From contig OW388292.1 in the NCBI GenBank assembly GCA_936450465.1, positions 4,607,756-4,671,755 on the forward strand: DNA of 64,000 nucleotides. The letters run 5' to 3'. The notes under the pieces are model-generated. The model ran no database searches. It was not told the origin of the DNA and saw only the letters and a program-made list of their open reading frames with translations. The stretch is from Gibbula magus (lineage: Eukaryota; Mollusca; Gastropoda; Trochida; Trochidae). Below are positions 52,301 through 63,640 of this stretch, piece by piece. The stretch's first letter is position 1. Each line of letters opens with the position of its first letter. The translations under genes were made by a program, and so were the position numbers.

Positions 52301-52480
52301 TATCATGGCTCGTCAGCACACAACATAAACAAATACTCACACGTATTATCATGGCTCGTCAGCACACAAGATAAACACATACTCACACGTATTATCATGG
52401 CTCGTCAACACACAAGATAAACAAATACTCACACGTATTATCATGGCTCGTCGGCACACACACCATGCATATATTCACAT

Positions 52481-52993
52481 GCTTTATCTTTACTTAAATG
52501 AAAAATTCTTCACTGCACAATAAGAAATACCATGTATTTACCATGATTTGTTAGATGAACTTTATAGCATTATACTTGCACGAATCGTTAAACTGAAATA
52601 AAGAAATACCATATATCACATTTGATATACAGAGCAAATACAGGTCGAAACCTGACTCGAGCGCACCGCAACTGAGAATGCACTTAGAATTCGCGCCTTC
52701 ACTTATATACTCATATCAGCGCCCTCTAGCGGCCTCCCATAAGACACTTGTAGTACTTTCCTACGCAAGGAGAAACTAATTTCATTCTAATTCGTTCCCC
52801 AAACGAAAGAAATTACATATCCCGTGGGCACATTGGGCACTTCACGTCCTTCTAGTTATTGTTTCCAAACTACGTACGTGCGTCCCAACATGGATCGAGT
52901 GCCTCTTATTATGAAAAGATGTCATTTATTTTATTTTCTAACAATTGTTAGCATTCTTTACAAATGTATCCTACCTTGCTATACCCGCAATTT
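52481..52993. other. Spacer between the 46-bp and 37-bp arrays
   Basis: About 510 bp of apparently single-copy DNA. GAAATACCAT occurs twice (52526 and 52604). The 62-codon frame at 52824-53012 has no motif and runs into the 37-bp array; I do not call it a gene. Confidence 0.5.
52719..52732 (-). promoter_or_regulatory. CTCF-like core sequence
   Basis: GCGCCCTCTAGCGG on plus, CCGCTAGAGGGCGC on minus. It differs from the bilaterian CTCF core CCRSTAGGGGGCGC at about one position. The match is short and such sequences also ride in mobile elements; function is unproven. Confidence 0.35.
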
Positions 52994-55209
52994 CCACTTA
53001 TTGAAGGAGTGAGTGTGTACTCCGAAACGTCCACTTATTGAAGGAGTGAGTGTGTACTCCGAAACGTCCACTTATTGAAGGAGTGAGTGTGTACTCCGAA
53101 ACGTCCACTTATTGACGGAGTGAGTGTGTACTCCGAAACGTCCACTTATTGAAGGAGTGAGTGTGTACTCCGAAACGTCCACTTATTGACGGAGTGAGTG
53201 TGTACTCCGAAACGTCCACTTATTGAAGGAGTGAGTGTGTACTCCGAAACGTCCACTTATTGAAGGAGTGAGTGTGTACTCCGAAACGTCCACTTATTGA
53301 AGGAGTGAGTGTGTACTCCGAAACGTCCACTTATTGAAGGAGTGAGTGTGTACTCCGAAACGTCACTTACTGAAGGAGTGAGTGTGTACTCCGAAACGTC
53401 CACTTATTGAAGGAGTGAGTGTGTACTCCGAAACGTCCACTTACTGAAGGAGTGAGTGTGTACTCCGAAACGTCCACTTACTGAAGGAGTGAGTGTGTAC
53501 TCCGAAACGTCCACTTACTGAAGGAGTGAGTGTGTACTCCGAAACGTCCACTTATTGAAGAGTGAGTGTGTACTCCGAAACGTCCACTTACTGAAGGAGT
53601 GAGTGTGTACTCCGAAACGTCCACTTATTGAAGGAGTGAGTGTGTACTCCGAAACGTCCACTTATTGAAGGAGTGAGTGTGTACTCCGAAACGTCCACTT
53701 ACTGAAGGAGTGAGTGTGTACTCCGAAACGTCCACTTATTGACGGAGTGAGTGTGTACTCCGAAACGTCCACTTACTGAAGGAGTGAGTGTGTACTCCGA
53801 AACGTCCACTTACTGAAGGAGTGAGTGTGTACTCCGAAACGTCCACTTACTGAAGGAGTGAGTGTGTACTCCGAAACGTCCACTTATTGAAGAGTGAGTG
53901 TGTACTCCGAAACGTCCACTTACTGAAGGAGTGAGTGTGTACTCCGAAACGTCCACTTATTGAAGGAGTGAGTGTGTACTCCGAAACGTCCACTTACTGA
54001 AGGAGTGAGTGTGTACTCCGAAACGTCCACTTATTGACGGAGTGAGTGTGTACTCCGAAACGTCCACTTACTGAAGGAGTGAGTGTGTACTCCGAAACGT
54101 CCACTTACTGAAGGAGTGAGTGTGTACTCCGAAACGTCCACTTATTGAAGAGTGAGTGTGTACTCCGAAACGTCCACTTACTGAAGGAGTGAGTGTGTAC
54201 TCCGAAACGTCCACTTATTGAAGGAGTGAGTGTGTACTCCGAAACGTCCACTTACTGAAGGAGTAAATGTGTACTCCGAAACGTCCACTTATTGACGGAG
54301 TGAGTGTGTACTCCGAAACGTCCACTTACTGAAGGAGTGAGTGTGTACTCCGAAACGTCCACTTACTGAAGGAGTGTGTGTGTACTCCGAAACGTCCACT
54401 TACTGATGGAGTGAGTGTGTACTCCGAAACGTCCACTTATTGAAGAGTGAGTGTGTACTCCGAAACGTCCACTTACTGAAGGAGTGAGTGTGTACTCCGA
54501 AACGTCCACTTATTGAAGGAGTGAGTGTGTACTCCGAAACGTCCACTTACTGAAGGAGTGAGTGTGTACTCCGAAACGTCCACTTATTGACGGAGTGAGT
54601 GTGTACTCCGAAACGTCCACTTACTGAAGGAGTGAGTGTGTACTCCGAAACGTCCACTTATTGAAGGAGTGAGTGTGTACTCCGAAACGTCCACTTATTG
54701 AAGGAGTGAGTGTGTACTCCGAAACGTCCACTTATTGACGGAGTGAGTGTGTACTCCGAAACGTCCACTTACTGAAGGAGTGAGTGTGTACTCCGAAACG
54801 TCCACTTATTGAAGGAGTGAGTGTGTACTCCGAAACGTCCACTTACTGAAGGAGTGAGTGTGTACTCCGAAACGTCCACTTATTGAAGGAGTGAGTGTGT
54901 ACTCCGAAACGTCCACTTATTGAAGGAGTGAGTGTGTACTCCGAAACGTCCACTTATTGACGGAGTGAGTGTGTACTCCGAAACGTCCACTTATTGACGG
55001 AGTGAGTGTGTACTCCGAAACGTCCACTTATTGAAGGAGTGAGTGTGTACTCCGAAACGTCCACTTATTGACGGAGTGAGTGTGTACTCCGAAACGTCCA
55101 CTTATTGACGGAGTGAGTGTGTACTCCGAAACGTCCACTTATTGACGGAGTGAGTGTGTACTCCGAAACGTCCACTTATTGACGGAGTGAGTGTGTACTC
55201 CGAAACGTC
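52994..55209. repeat. Minisatellite array, 37-bp unit, ~60 copies
   Basis: The unit is CCACTTATTGAAGGAGTGAG + TGTGTACTCCGAAACGT. Three main forms differ at TTATTGAAGG, TTACTGAAGG and TTATTGACGG. A 36-bp form (TTGAAGAGTG) appears near 53551, 53883, 54141 and 54436, spaced 332, 258 and 295 bp, i.e. 9, 7 and 8 units minus one base, so blocks of 7-9 units were duplicated. Each unit can form a small GGAGT...ACTCC hairpin. The TTATTGACGG form dominates the 3' end. Confidence 0.96.
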
Positions 55210-55393
55210 GTGTACCTACACAATATAGAAGTTGTTTTCCAGAACAAATTGTTATTTATAGCCTAATACATAATAAGGATATTTATTATATTTTCAGAGG
55301 TGAAATACCACATTTATCGGTTAAAATAAAATCCGTATTTTCACTGAGTGAAATAACATGTTATTCTACTGCGTGAAAGAACACCTTTGATCG

Positions 55394-55427
55394 TATGACG
55401 TCATCATAACAATATGATGACGTCATA
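55394..55427. repeat. Perfect inverted repeat containing two TGACGTCA sites
   Basis: TATGACGTCATCATA (55394-55408), a 4-nt ACAA loop, then the exact complement at 55413-55427. Each arm contains the palindromic CRE-type octamer TGACGTCA. Confidence 0.95.
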
Positions 55428-55627
55428 AGATGACCTTGATAAAGCAAGAGGAGCACTGGATGCTCATTTCATTGTAATAACGTCATTTTCGACTATAGTA
55501 TACATAAAAGATTTGACATTTCTCGTCGAATATCATGTATATCTCATTTCGTGAGGTAGAAATAGTATATTTACACATATTTACACACGCCACACGTGGA
55601 AATATATAGAGGATATCTGTCTTTTCT

Positions 55628-55753
55628 TGACTAATACCATGTTTATCTCATCGAGTGAGGTAGAAAGGTTATATTTTCACGAGTGGCGCAGCCACGAGTG
55701 AAAATATATAACTTTTCTACCTCACGAGATGAGATAAACATGGTATTTGTCAA
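55628..55753. repeat. Long hairpin, ~60-bp arms
   Basis: The left arm runs GACTAATACCATGTTTATCT ... TATTTTCACGAGTGGC and the right arm GCCACGAGTGAAAATATA ... AGATAAACATGGTATTTGTC, centred on a GCA near 55689. Pairing is good except for a short asymmetric ACGAGT/ACTCGT stretch by the centre and a few mismatches. A related reversed copy is at 8782-8866 and a shorter one at ~55530-55560. Confidence 0.85.
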
Positions 55754-56123
55754 GAATTGACGGATATTCTATTTATTATATGATATTATCCATGTAATTA
55801 CGTCCGAAAAGGGTCGTTTTCACGCCAAGAGGCCGCAAGCAACAGCCCGTCACCACAGTAACACTGTGACGTCATAAGCCAAATCGCCGCGCGTGACCAT
55901 TGTTATATGACGTCAAATTATATCAGTCACCGTTCGCAGTGAAAATATAAGTTATTTTCACTGTAGCTTGATAGACGGTTTATTTCACTGATAAATCCCA
56001 GTATTTCACTGCTCGTCATATAATAAGTTCTTTTATTATATGATTGCAGGTGAAATACCGGGATATATCAATGAAAATAAACCGTGTTATCAGTCCCTAG
56101 TGAACATAACAATGGAACGTGCT

Positions 56124-56143
56124 ATCAGTCACTAGTGACTGAT
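56124..56143. repeat. 20-bp perfect palindrome
   Basis: ATCAGTCACT followed directly by its complement AGTGACTGAT. It sits within the CRE-rich element nest, with a partial copy (ATCAGTCCCTAGTGA) about 30 bp upstream. Confidence 0.9.
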
Positions 56144-56250
56144 ATAACAGTGACCTGACGTCATAAAACAATGCTCCGGTATTCGACGAGAATTGTCAAG
56201 TATCCTCTATATATACAGCGCAATGTTCCACAGATCTGGAGTGCACGCTC

Positions 56251-59200
56251 TTATATAGTTTCTGAGCGTCTTTAGCTGCCATCTATAGTTTTGCATGTCA
56301 TTATAGTTTTTGAACATCTTTAGTTGTCATCTATGGTTTTGCATGTCATTGTAGTTTCTAAACATCTTTAGTTGCCATCTAAAGTTTTGTATGATATTGT
56401 AGTTTCTGAGCATCTTTAGTTGCCATCTAAAGTTTTGCATCTCATTATAGTTTCTGAACATCTTTAGTTGTCATCTACAGTTTTGTATGTCATTATAGTT
56501 TCTGAGCATCTTTAGTTGCCATCTAAAGTTTTGTATGATATTGTAGTTTCTGAGCATCTTTAGTTGTCATCTATAATTTTGCATGTCATTATAGTTTCTG
56601 AGCTTCTTTAGTTGTCATCTACAGTTTTGTATGTCATTTTAGTTTCTGAGCATCTTTAGTTGTCATCTAAAGATTTGCATGTCATTATAGTTTCTGAGCA
56701 TCTTTAGTTGTCATCTATGGTTTTGCATGTCATTATAGTTTCTGAGCATCTTTAGTTGTCATCTATAGTTTTGCATGTCATTATAGTTTCTGAGCTTCTT
56801 TAGTTGTCATCTACAGTTTTGTATGTCATTATAGTTTCTGAGCATCTTTAGTTGTCATCTATGGTTTTGCATGTCATTATAGTTTCTGAGCATCTTTAGT
56901 TGTCATCTATAGTTTTGCATGTCATTATAGTTTCTGAGCATCTTTAGTTGCCATCTAAAGTTTTGTATGATATTGTAGTTTCTGAGCATCTTTAGTTGTC
57001 ATCTACAGTTTTGCATGTCATTATAGTTTCTGAGCATCTTTAGTTGTCATCTATAGTTTTGCATGTCATTATAGTTTCTGAGCATCTTTAGTTGCCATCT
57101 AAAGTTTTGTATGATATTGTAGTTTCTGAGCATCTTTAGTTGTCATCTACAGTTTTGTATGTCATTATAGTTTCTGAGCATCTTTAGTTGTCATCTATGG
57201 TTTTGCATGTCATTATAGTTTCTGAGCATCTTTAGTTGCCATCTAAAGTTTTGCATCCTATTATAATTTCTGAACATCTTTAGTTGTCATCTACAGTTTT
57301 GCATGTCATTATAGTTTCTGAGCATCTTTAGTTGTCATCTATGGTTTTGCATGTCATTATAGTTTCTGAGCATCTTTAGTTGTCATCTACAGTTTTGTAT
57401 GTCATTATAGTTTCTGAGCATCTTTAGTTGTCATCTACAGTTTTGCATCTCATATTAGTTTCTGAACATCTTTAATTGTCATCTACAGTTTTTTATGTCA
57501 TTATAGTTTCTGAGCATCTTTAGTTGTAATCTATGGTTTTGCATGTCATTATAGTTTCTGAGCATCTTTAGTTGCCTTCTAAAGTGTTGCATGTCATTAT
57601 AGTTTCTGAGCATCTTTAGTTGTCATCTATAGTTTTGCATGTCATTATAGTTTCTGAGCTTCTTTAGTTGTCATCTATAGTTTTGCATGTCATTATAGTT
57701 TCTGAGCATCTTTAGTTGTCATCTATGGTTTTGCATCTCATTATAGTTTCTGAGCTTCTTTAGTTGTCATCTACAGTTTTATATGTCATTATAGTTTCTG
57801 AGCATCTTTAGTTGTCATCTATAATTTTGCATGTCATTATAGTTTCTGAGCTTCTTTAGTTGTCATCTACAGTTTTGTATGTCATTTTAGTTTCTGAGCA
57901 TCTTTAGTTGTCATCTATAGTTTTGCATGTCATTATAGTTTCTGAACATCTTTAGTTGTCATCTACAGTTTTGCATGTCATTATAGTTTCTGAGCATCTA
58001 TAGTTGTCATCTATAATTTTGCATGTCATTATAGTTTCTGAGCTGCTTTAGCTGCCATCTATAGTTTTGCATGTCATTATAGTTTCTGAACATCTTTAGT
58101 TGTCATCTAAAGTTTTGCATCTCATTATAGTTTCTGAGCATCTTTAGTTGTCATCTATGGTTTTGCATGTCATTATAGTTTCTGAACATCTTTAGTTGTC
58201 ATCTATGGTTTTGCATGTCATTATAGTTTCTGAGCATCTTTAGTTGTCATCTACAGTTTTGTATGTCATTTTAGTTTCTGAGCATCTTTAGTTGTCATCT
58301 ATAGTTTTGCATGTCATTATAGTTTCTGAACATCTTTAGTTGTCATCTACAGTTTTGCATGTCATTATAGTTTCTGAGCATCTTTAGTTGTCATCTATAA
58401 TTTTGCATGTCATTATAGTTTCTGAACATCTTTAGTTGTCATCTATGGTTTTGCATGTCATTATAGTTTCTGAGCTTCTTTAGTTGTCATCTACAGTTTT
58501 ATATGTCATTATAGTTTCTGAGCATCTTTAGTTGTCATCTATAATTTTGCATCTCATTATAGTTTCTGAGCTTCTTTAGTTGTCATCTACAGTTTTATAT
58601 GTCATTATAGTTTCTGAGCATCTTTAGTTGTCATCTATAGTTTTGCATGTCATTATAGTTTCTGAACATCTTTAGATGTCATCTAAAGATTTGCATGTCA
58701 TTATAGTTTCTGAGCATCTTTAGTTGTCATCTACAGTTTTGTATGTCATTATAGTTTCTGAGCATCTTTAGTTGTCATCTACAGTTTTGCATGTCATTAT
58801 AGTTTCTGAGCATCTTTAGTTGTCATCTATAATTTTGCATGTCATTATAGTTTCTGAGCTTCTTTAGTTGTCATCTACAGTTTTATATGTCATTATAGTT
58901 TCTGAGCATCTTTAGTTGTCATCTATAATTTTGCATCTCATTATAGTTTCTGAGCTTCTTTAGTTGTCATCTACAGTTTTATATGTCATTATAGTTTCTG
59001 AGCATCTTTAGTTGTCATCTATAGTTTTGCATGTCATTATAGTTTCTGAACATCTTTAGTTGTCATCTAAAGATTTGCATGTCATTATAGTTTCTGAGCA
59101 TCTTTAGTTGTCATCTACAGTTTTGTATGTCATTATAGTTTCTGAGCATCTTTAGTTGTCATCTATGGTTTTGCATGTCATTATAGTTTCTGAGCTTCTT

Positions 59201-62200
59201 TAGTTGTCATCTACAGTTTTATATGTCATTATAGTTTCTGAGCATCTTTAGTTGTCATCTATAATTTTGCATCTCATTATAGTTTCTGAGCTTCTTTAGT
59301 TGTCATCTACAGTTTTAAATGTCATTATAGTTTCTGAGCATCTTTAGTTGTCATCTATAGTTTTGCATGTCATTATAGTTTCTGAACATCTTTAGTTGTC
59401 ATCTAAAGATTTGCATGTCATTATAGTTTCTGAGCATCTTTAGTTGTCATCTACAGTTTTGTATGTCATTATAGTTTCTGAGCATCTTTAGTTGTCATCT
59501 ACAGTTTTGCATGTCATTATAGTTTCTGAGCATCTTTAGTTGTCATCTATAATTTTGCATGTCATTATAGTTTCTGAGCTTCTTTAGTTGCCATCTACAG
59601 TTTTATATGTCATTATAGTTTCTGAGCATCTTTAGTTGTCATCTATAATTTTGCATCTCATTATAGTTTCTGAGCTTCTTTAGTTGTCATCTACAGTTTT
59701 ATATGTCATTATAGTTTCTGAGCATCTTTAGTTGTCATCTATAGTTTTGCATGTCATTATAGTTTCTGAACATCTTTAGTTGTCATCTAAAGATTTGCAT
59801 GTCATTATAGTTTCTGAGCATCTTTAGTTGTCATCTACAGTTTTGTATGTCATTATAGTTTCTGAGCATCTTTAGTTGTCATCTACAGTTTTGCATGTCA
59901 TTATAGTTTCTGAGCATCTTTAGTTGCTATCTACAGTTTTGCATGTCATTATAGTTTCTGAGCATCTTTAGTTGCTATCTACAGTTTTGCATGTCATTAT
60001 AGTTTCTGAGCATCTTTAGTTGTCATCTACAGTTTTGCATGCCATTATAGTTTCTGAGCATCTTTAGTTGTCATCTATAATTTTGCATGTCATTATAGTT
60101 TCTGAACATCTTTAGTTGTCATCTATAATTTTGCATGTCATTATAGTTTCTGAGCATCTTTAGTTGTCATCTATAGTTTTGCATGTCATTGTAGTTTCTG
60201 AGCATCTTTAGTTGTCATCTATAATTTTGCATGTCATTATAGTTTCTGAGCATCTTTAGTTGCCATCTAAAGTTTTGCATCTCATTATAGTTTCTGAGCA
60301 TCTTTATTTTTCATCTATAGTTTTGCATGTCATTATAGTTTCTGAGCATCTTTAGTTGTCATCTATGGTTTTGCATGTCATTATAGTTTCTGAGCATCTT
60401 TAGTTGTCATCTATAATTTTGCATGTCATTATAGTTTCTGAGCATCTATAGTTGTCATCTACAGTTTTGCATGTCATTATAGTTTCTGAGCATCTTTAGT
60501 TGTCATCTACAGTTTTGCATGTCATTATAGTTTCTGAGCATCTTTAGTTGTCATCTATAATTTTGCATGTCATTATAGTTTCTGAACATCTTTAGTTGTC
60601 ATCTATAGTTTTGCATCTCATTATAGTTTCTGAGCATCTTTAGTTGTCATCTACAGTTTTGTATGTCATTATAGTTTCTGAGCATCTTTAGTTGTCATCT
60701 ATAATTTTGCATGTCATTATAGTTTCTGAGCATCTTTAGTTGCCATCTAAAGTTTTGCATCTCATTATAGTTTCTGAGCATCTTTAGTTGTCATCTATAG
60801 TTTTGCATGTCATTATAGTTTCTGAGCATCTTTAGTTGTCATCTATGGTTTTGCATGTCATTATAGTTTCTGAGCATCTTTAGTTGTCATCTATAATTTT
60901 GCATGTCATTATAGTTTCTGAGCATCTTTAGTTGTCATCTACAGTTTTGCATGTCATTATAGTTTCTGAGCATCTTTAGTTGTCATCTATAGTTTTGCAT
61001 GTCATTATAGTTTCTGAGCTTCTTTAGTTGTCATCTATAATTTTGCATGTCATTATAGTTTCTGAACATCTTTAGTTGTCATCTATGGTTTTGCATGTCA
61101 TTATAGTTTCTGAGCATCTTTAGTTGTCATCTATAGTTTTGCATGTCATTAGAGTTTCTGAGCATCTTTAGTTGTCATCTATGGTTTTGCATGTCATTAT
61201 AGTTTCTGAGCATCTTTAGTTGTCATCTATAATTTTGCATCTCATTATAGTTTCTGAGCTTCTTTAGTTGTCATCTACAGTTTTGCATGTCATTATAGTT
61301 TCTGAGCATCTTTAGTTGTCATCTATAGTTTTGTATGATATTGTAGTTTCTGAGCATCTTTAGTTGTCATCTATAGTTTTGCATGTCATTATAGTTTCTG
61401 AGCATCTTTAGTTGTCATCTATAGTTTTGTATGATATTGTAGTTTCTGAGCATCTTTAGTTGTCATCTATAGTTTTGCATGTCATTATAGTTTCTGAACA
61501 TCTTTAGTTGTCATCTATGGTTTTGCATGTCATTATAGTTTCTGAGCATCTTTAGTTGTCATCTATAGTTTTGCATGTCATTATAGTTTCTGAGCATCTT
61601 TAGTTGTCATCTATGGTTTTGCATGTCATTATAGTTTCTGAGCATCTTTAGTTGTCATCTATAATTTTGCATCTCATTATAGTTTCTGAGCTTCTTTGGT
61701 TGTCATCTACAGTTTTGCATCTCATTATAGTTTCTGAGCATCTTTAGTTGTCATCTACAGTTTTATATGTCATTATAGTTTCTGAGCTTCTTTAGTTGTC
61801 ATCTACAGTTTTGTATGTCATTATAGTTTCTGAGCATCTTTAGTTGTCATCTACAGTTTTGCATGTCATTATAGTTTCTGAGCTTCTTTAGTTGTCATCT
61901 ACAGTTTTGTATGTCATTATAGTTTCTGAGCATCTTTAGTTGTCATCTATGGTTTTGCATGTCATTATAGTTTCTGAGCATCTTTAGTTGTCATCTATGG
62001 TTTTGTATGTCATTATAGTTTCTGAGCATCTTTAGTTGTCATCTTTGGTTTTGCATGTTATTATAGTTTCTGAGCATCTTTAGTTGTCATCTATGGTTTT
62101 GCATGTCATTATAGTTTCTGAGCATCTTTAGTTGTCATCTATAGTTTTGCATGTCATTATAGTTTCTGAACATCTTTAGTTGTCATCTAAAGTTTTGCAT

Positions 62201-63640
62201 CTCATTATAGTTTCTGAGCATCTTTAGTTGTCATCTATAGTTTTGCATGTCATTATAGTTTCTGAGCATCTTTAGTTGTCATCTATGGTTTTGCATGTCA
62301 TTATAGTTTCTGAGCATCTTTAGTTGTCATCTATAATTTTGCATCTCATTATAGTTTCTGAGCATCTTTAGTTGTCATCTATGGTTTTGCATGTCATTAT
62401 AGTTTCTGAGCATCTTTAGTTGTCATCTATGGTTTTGCATGTCATTATAGTTTCTGAGCATCTTTAGTTGTCATCTATAGTTTTGCATGTCATTATAGTT
62501 TCTGAGCATCTTTAGTTGTCATCTATGGTTTTGCATGTCATTATAGTTTCTGAGCATCTTTAGTTGTCATCTACAGTTTTATATGTCATTATAGTTTCTG
62601 AGCATCTTTAGTTGTCATCTATAATTTTGCATCTCATTATAGTTTCTGAGCATCTTTAGTTGTCATCTATAATTTTGCATGTCATTATAGTTTCTGAGCA
62701 TCTTTAGTTGTCATCTATAATTTTGCATGTCATTATAGTTTCTGAGCATCTTTAGTTGTCATCTATAATTGTGCATGTCATTATAGTTTCTGAGCTTCTT
62801 TAGTTGTCATCTACAGTTTTGTATGTCATTATAGTTTCTGAGCTTCTTTAGTTGTCATCTACAGTTTTGCATGTCATTACAGTTTCTGAGCTTCTTTAGT
62901 TGTCATCTACAGTTTTGTATGTCATTATAGTTTCTGAGCTTCTTTAGTTGTCATCTACAGTTTTGTATGTCATTATAGTTTCTGAGCTTCTTTAGTTGTC
63001 ATCTACAGTTTTGTATGTCATTATAGTTTCTGAGCATCTTTAGTTGTCATCTATAATTTTGCATCTCATTATAGTTTCTGAGCATCTTTAGTTGTCATCT
63101 ATAATTTTGCATGTCATTATAGTTTCTGAGCATCTTTAGTTGTCATCTATAATTTTGCATGTCATTATAGTTTCTGAGCATCTTTAGTTGTCATCTATAA
63201 TTTTGCATGTCATTATAGTTTCTGAGCTTCTTTAGTTGTCATCTACAGTTTTGTATGTCATTATAGTTTCTGAGCATCTTTAGTTGTCATCTATAATTTT
63301 GCATCTCATTATAGTTTCTGAGCATCTTTAGTTGTCATCTATAATTTTGCATGTCATTATAGTTTCTGAGCATCTTTAGTTGTCATCTATAATTTTGCAT
63401 CTCATTATAGTTTCTGAGCTTCTTTAGTTGTCATCTACAGTTTTGTATGTCATTATAGTTTCTGAGCATCTTTAGTTGTCATCTACAGTTTTGCATGTCA
63501 TTATAGTTTCTGAGCATCTTTAGCTGTCATCTACAGTTTTGCATGTCATTATAGTTTCTGAGCATCTTTAGCTGCCATCTAAAGTTTTGCATGTCATTAT
63601 AGTTTCTGAGCATCTTTAGTTGTCATCTATGGTTTTGCAT
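56251..63640. repeat. Giant minisatellite array, 48-bp unit, ~154 copies
   Basis: The unit is GTTTCTGAGCATCTTTAGTT + GTCATCTATAGTTTTGCATG + TCATTATA. The most variable position is the triplet in ATCTA(TAG/TGG/CAG/TAA/AAG)TTTT, followed by GCATC/GCTTC/ACATC and GCATGTC/GTATGTC/GCATCTC/ATATGTC. Although 48 is a multiple of 3, all six frames contain a stop in the consensus, so no repetitive protein is encoded. Higher-order blocks are visible: the TAATTTTGCATCTC variant at 58541, 58925, 59261 and 59645 is spaced 384, 336 and 384 bp (8, 7, 8 units). The 3' end breaks off into AATAAAGAGTTATTATTAT. Confidence 0.97.

Larger units (their letters stand above)
38202..52480. repeat. Giant minisatellite array, 45/46-bp unit, ~310 copies
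   Basis: The unit is TCACACGTATTATCATGGCT + CGTCAGCACACAAGATAAAC + AAATAC (46 bp). A common 45-bp form reads CAGCACAAAGATAAACATATAC. Other recurrent variants are ACAACATAAAC, AAGACAAAC, GATAAGCATATAC, ATAGCTCG and CACATGTATT. The outer units at the 5' edge mostly carry ATAGCTCG and the last unit degrades after 52455, while the interior is homogeneous. Because 46 is not a multiple of 3, open frames (61-87 codons on both strands, many copies) break after a few units; none is a gene. Confidence 0.97.
55210..56250. mobile_element. Nest of inverted-repeat DNA elements
   Basis: Outer complementary ends TTGACATTTCTCGTCGAATA (from 55513) and TATTCGACGAGAATTGTCAA (to 56199) suggest one ~690-bp element. 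Inside are a long hairpin (55628-55753), TGACGTCA sites and a motif TTATTATATGA...CAGGTGAAATACC...AAATAAACC found three times: about 55272-55330 (+), 55964-56030 (-) and 56034-56090 (+). The opposed second and third copies form a further large inverted repeat. No transposase frame is visible, so these would be non-autonomous. Exact element boundaries are uncertain. Confidence 0.65.

Noticed and set aside
38202..52480. CTGACGAG on the minus strand of every 46-bp unit, half of a hammerhead core
   Set aside because: No GAAA follows within a plausible distance and no stem II can form.
38202..52480. Dozens of 61-87 codon open frames with repeated MIIRVS... or MARQHKDKH... translations
   Set aside because: They are frame artefacts of a 45/46-bp repeat, present on both strands and ended by frame drift every few units.
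52994..55209. Hammerhead-ribozyme-like core in the 37-bp repeat (CTGA...GGAGT/ACTCC...GAAAC...GTC)
   Set aside because: The order CTGA, stem, GAAA, GTC is tempting, but the GA after CTGAN is missing if the full stem forms. The sequences that should make stem I (CACTTA on both sides) are identical, not complementary.
14809..63640. CRISPR array
   Set aside because: Repeats are directly adjacent with no unique spacers, units are 37-96 bp, and there are no cas genes; the setting is an animal genome.
56251..63640. Repetitive protein from the 48-bp (16-codon) repeat
   Set aside because: The consensus unit has a stop codon in each of the six frames.
56251..63640. POU octamer ATTTGCAT in 48-bp units as an enhancer array
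   Set aside because: Only the AAAGATTTGCATG minority variant has it; the consensus reads TTTTGCAT, so it is a by-product of variation.
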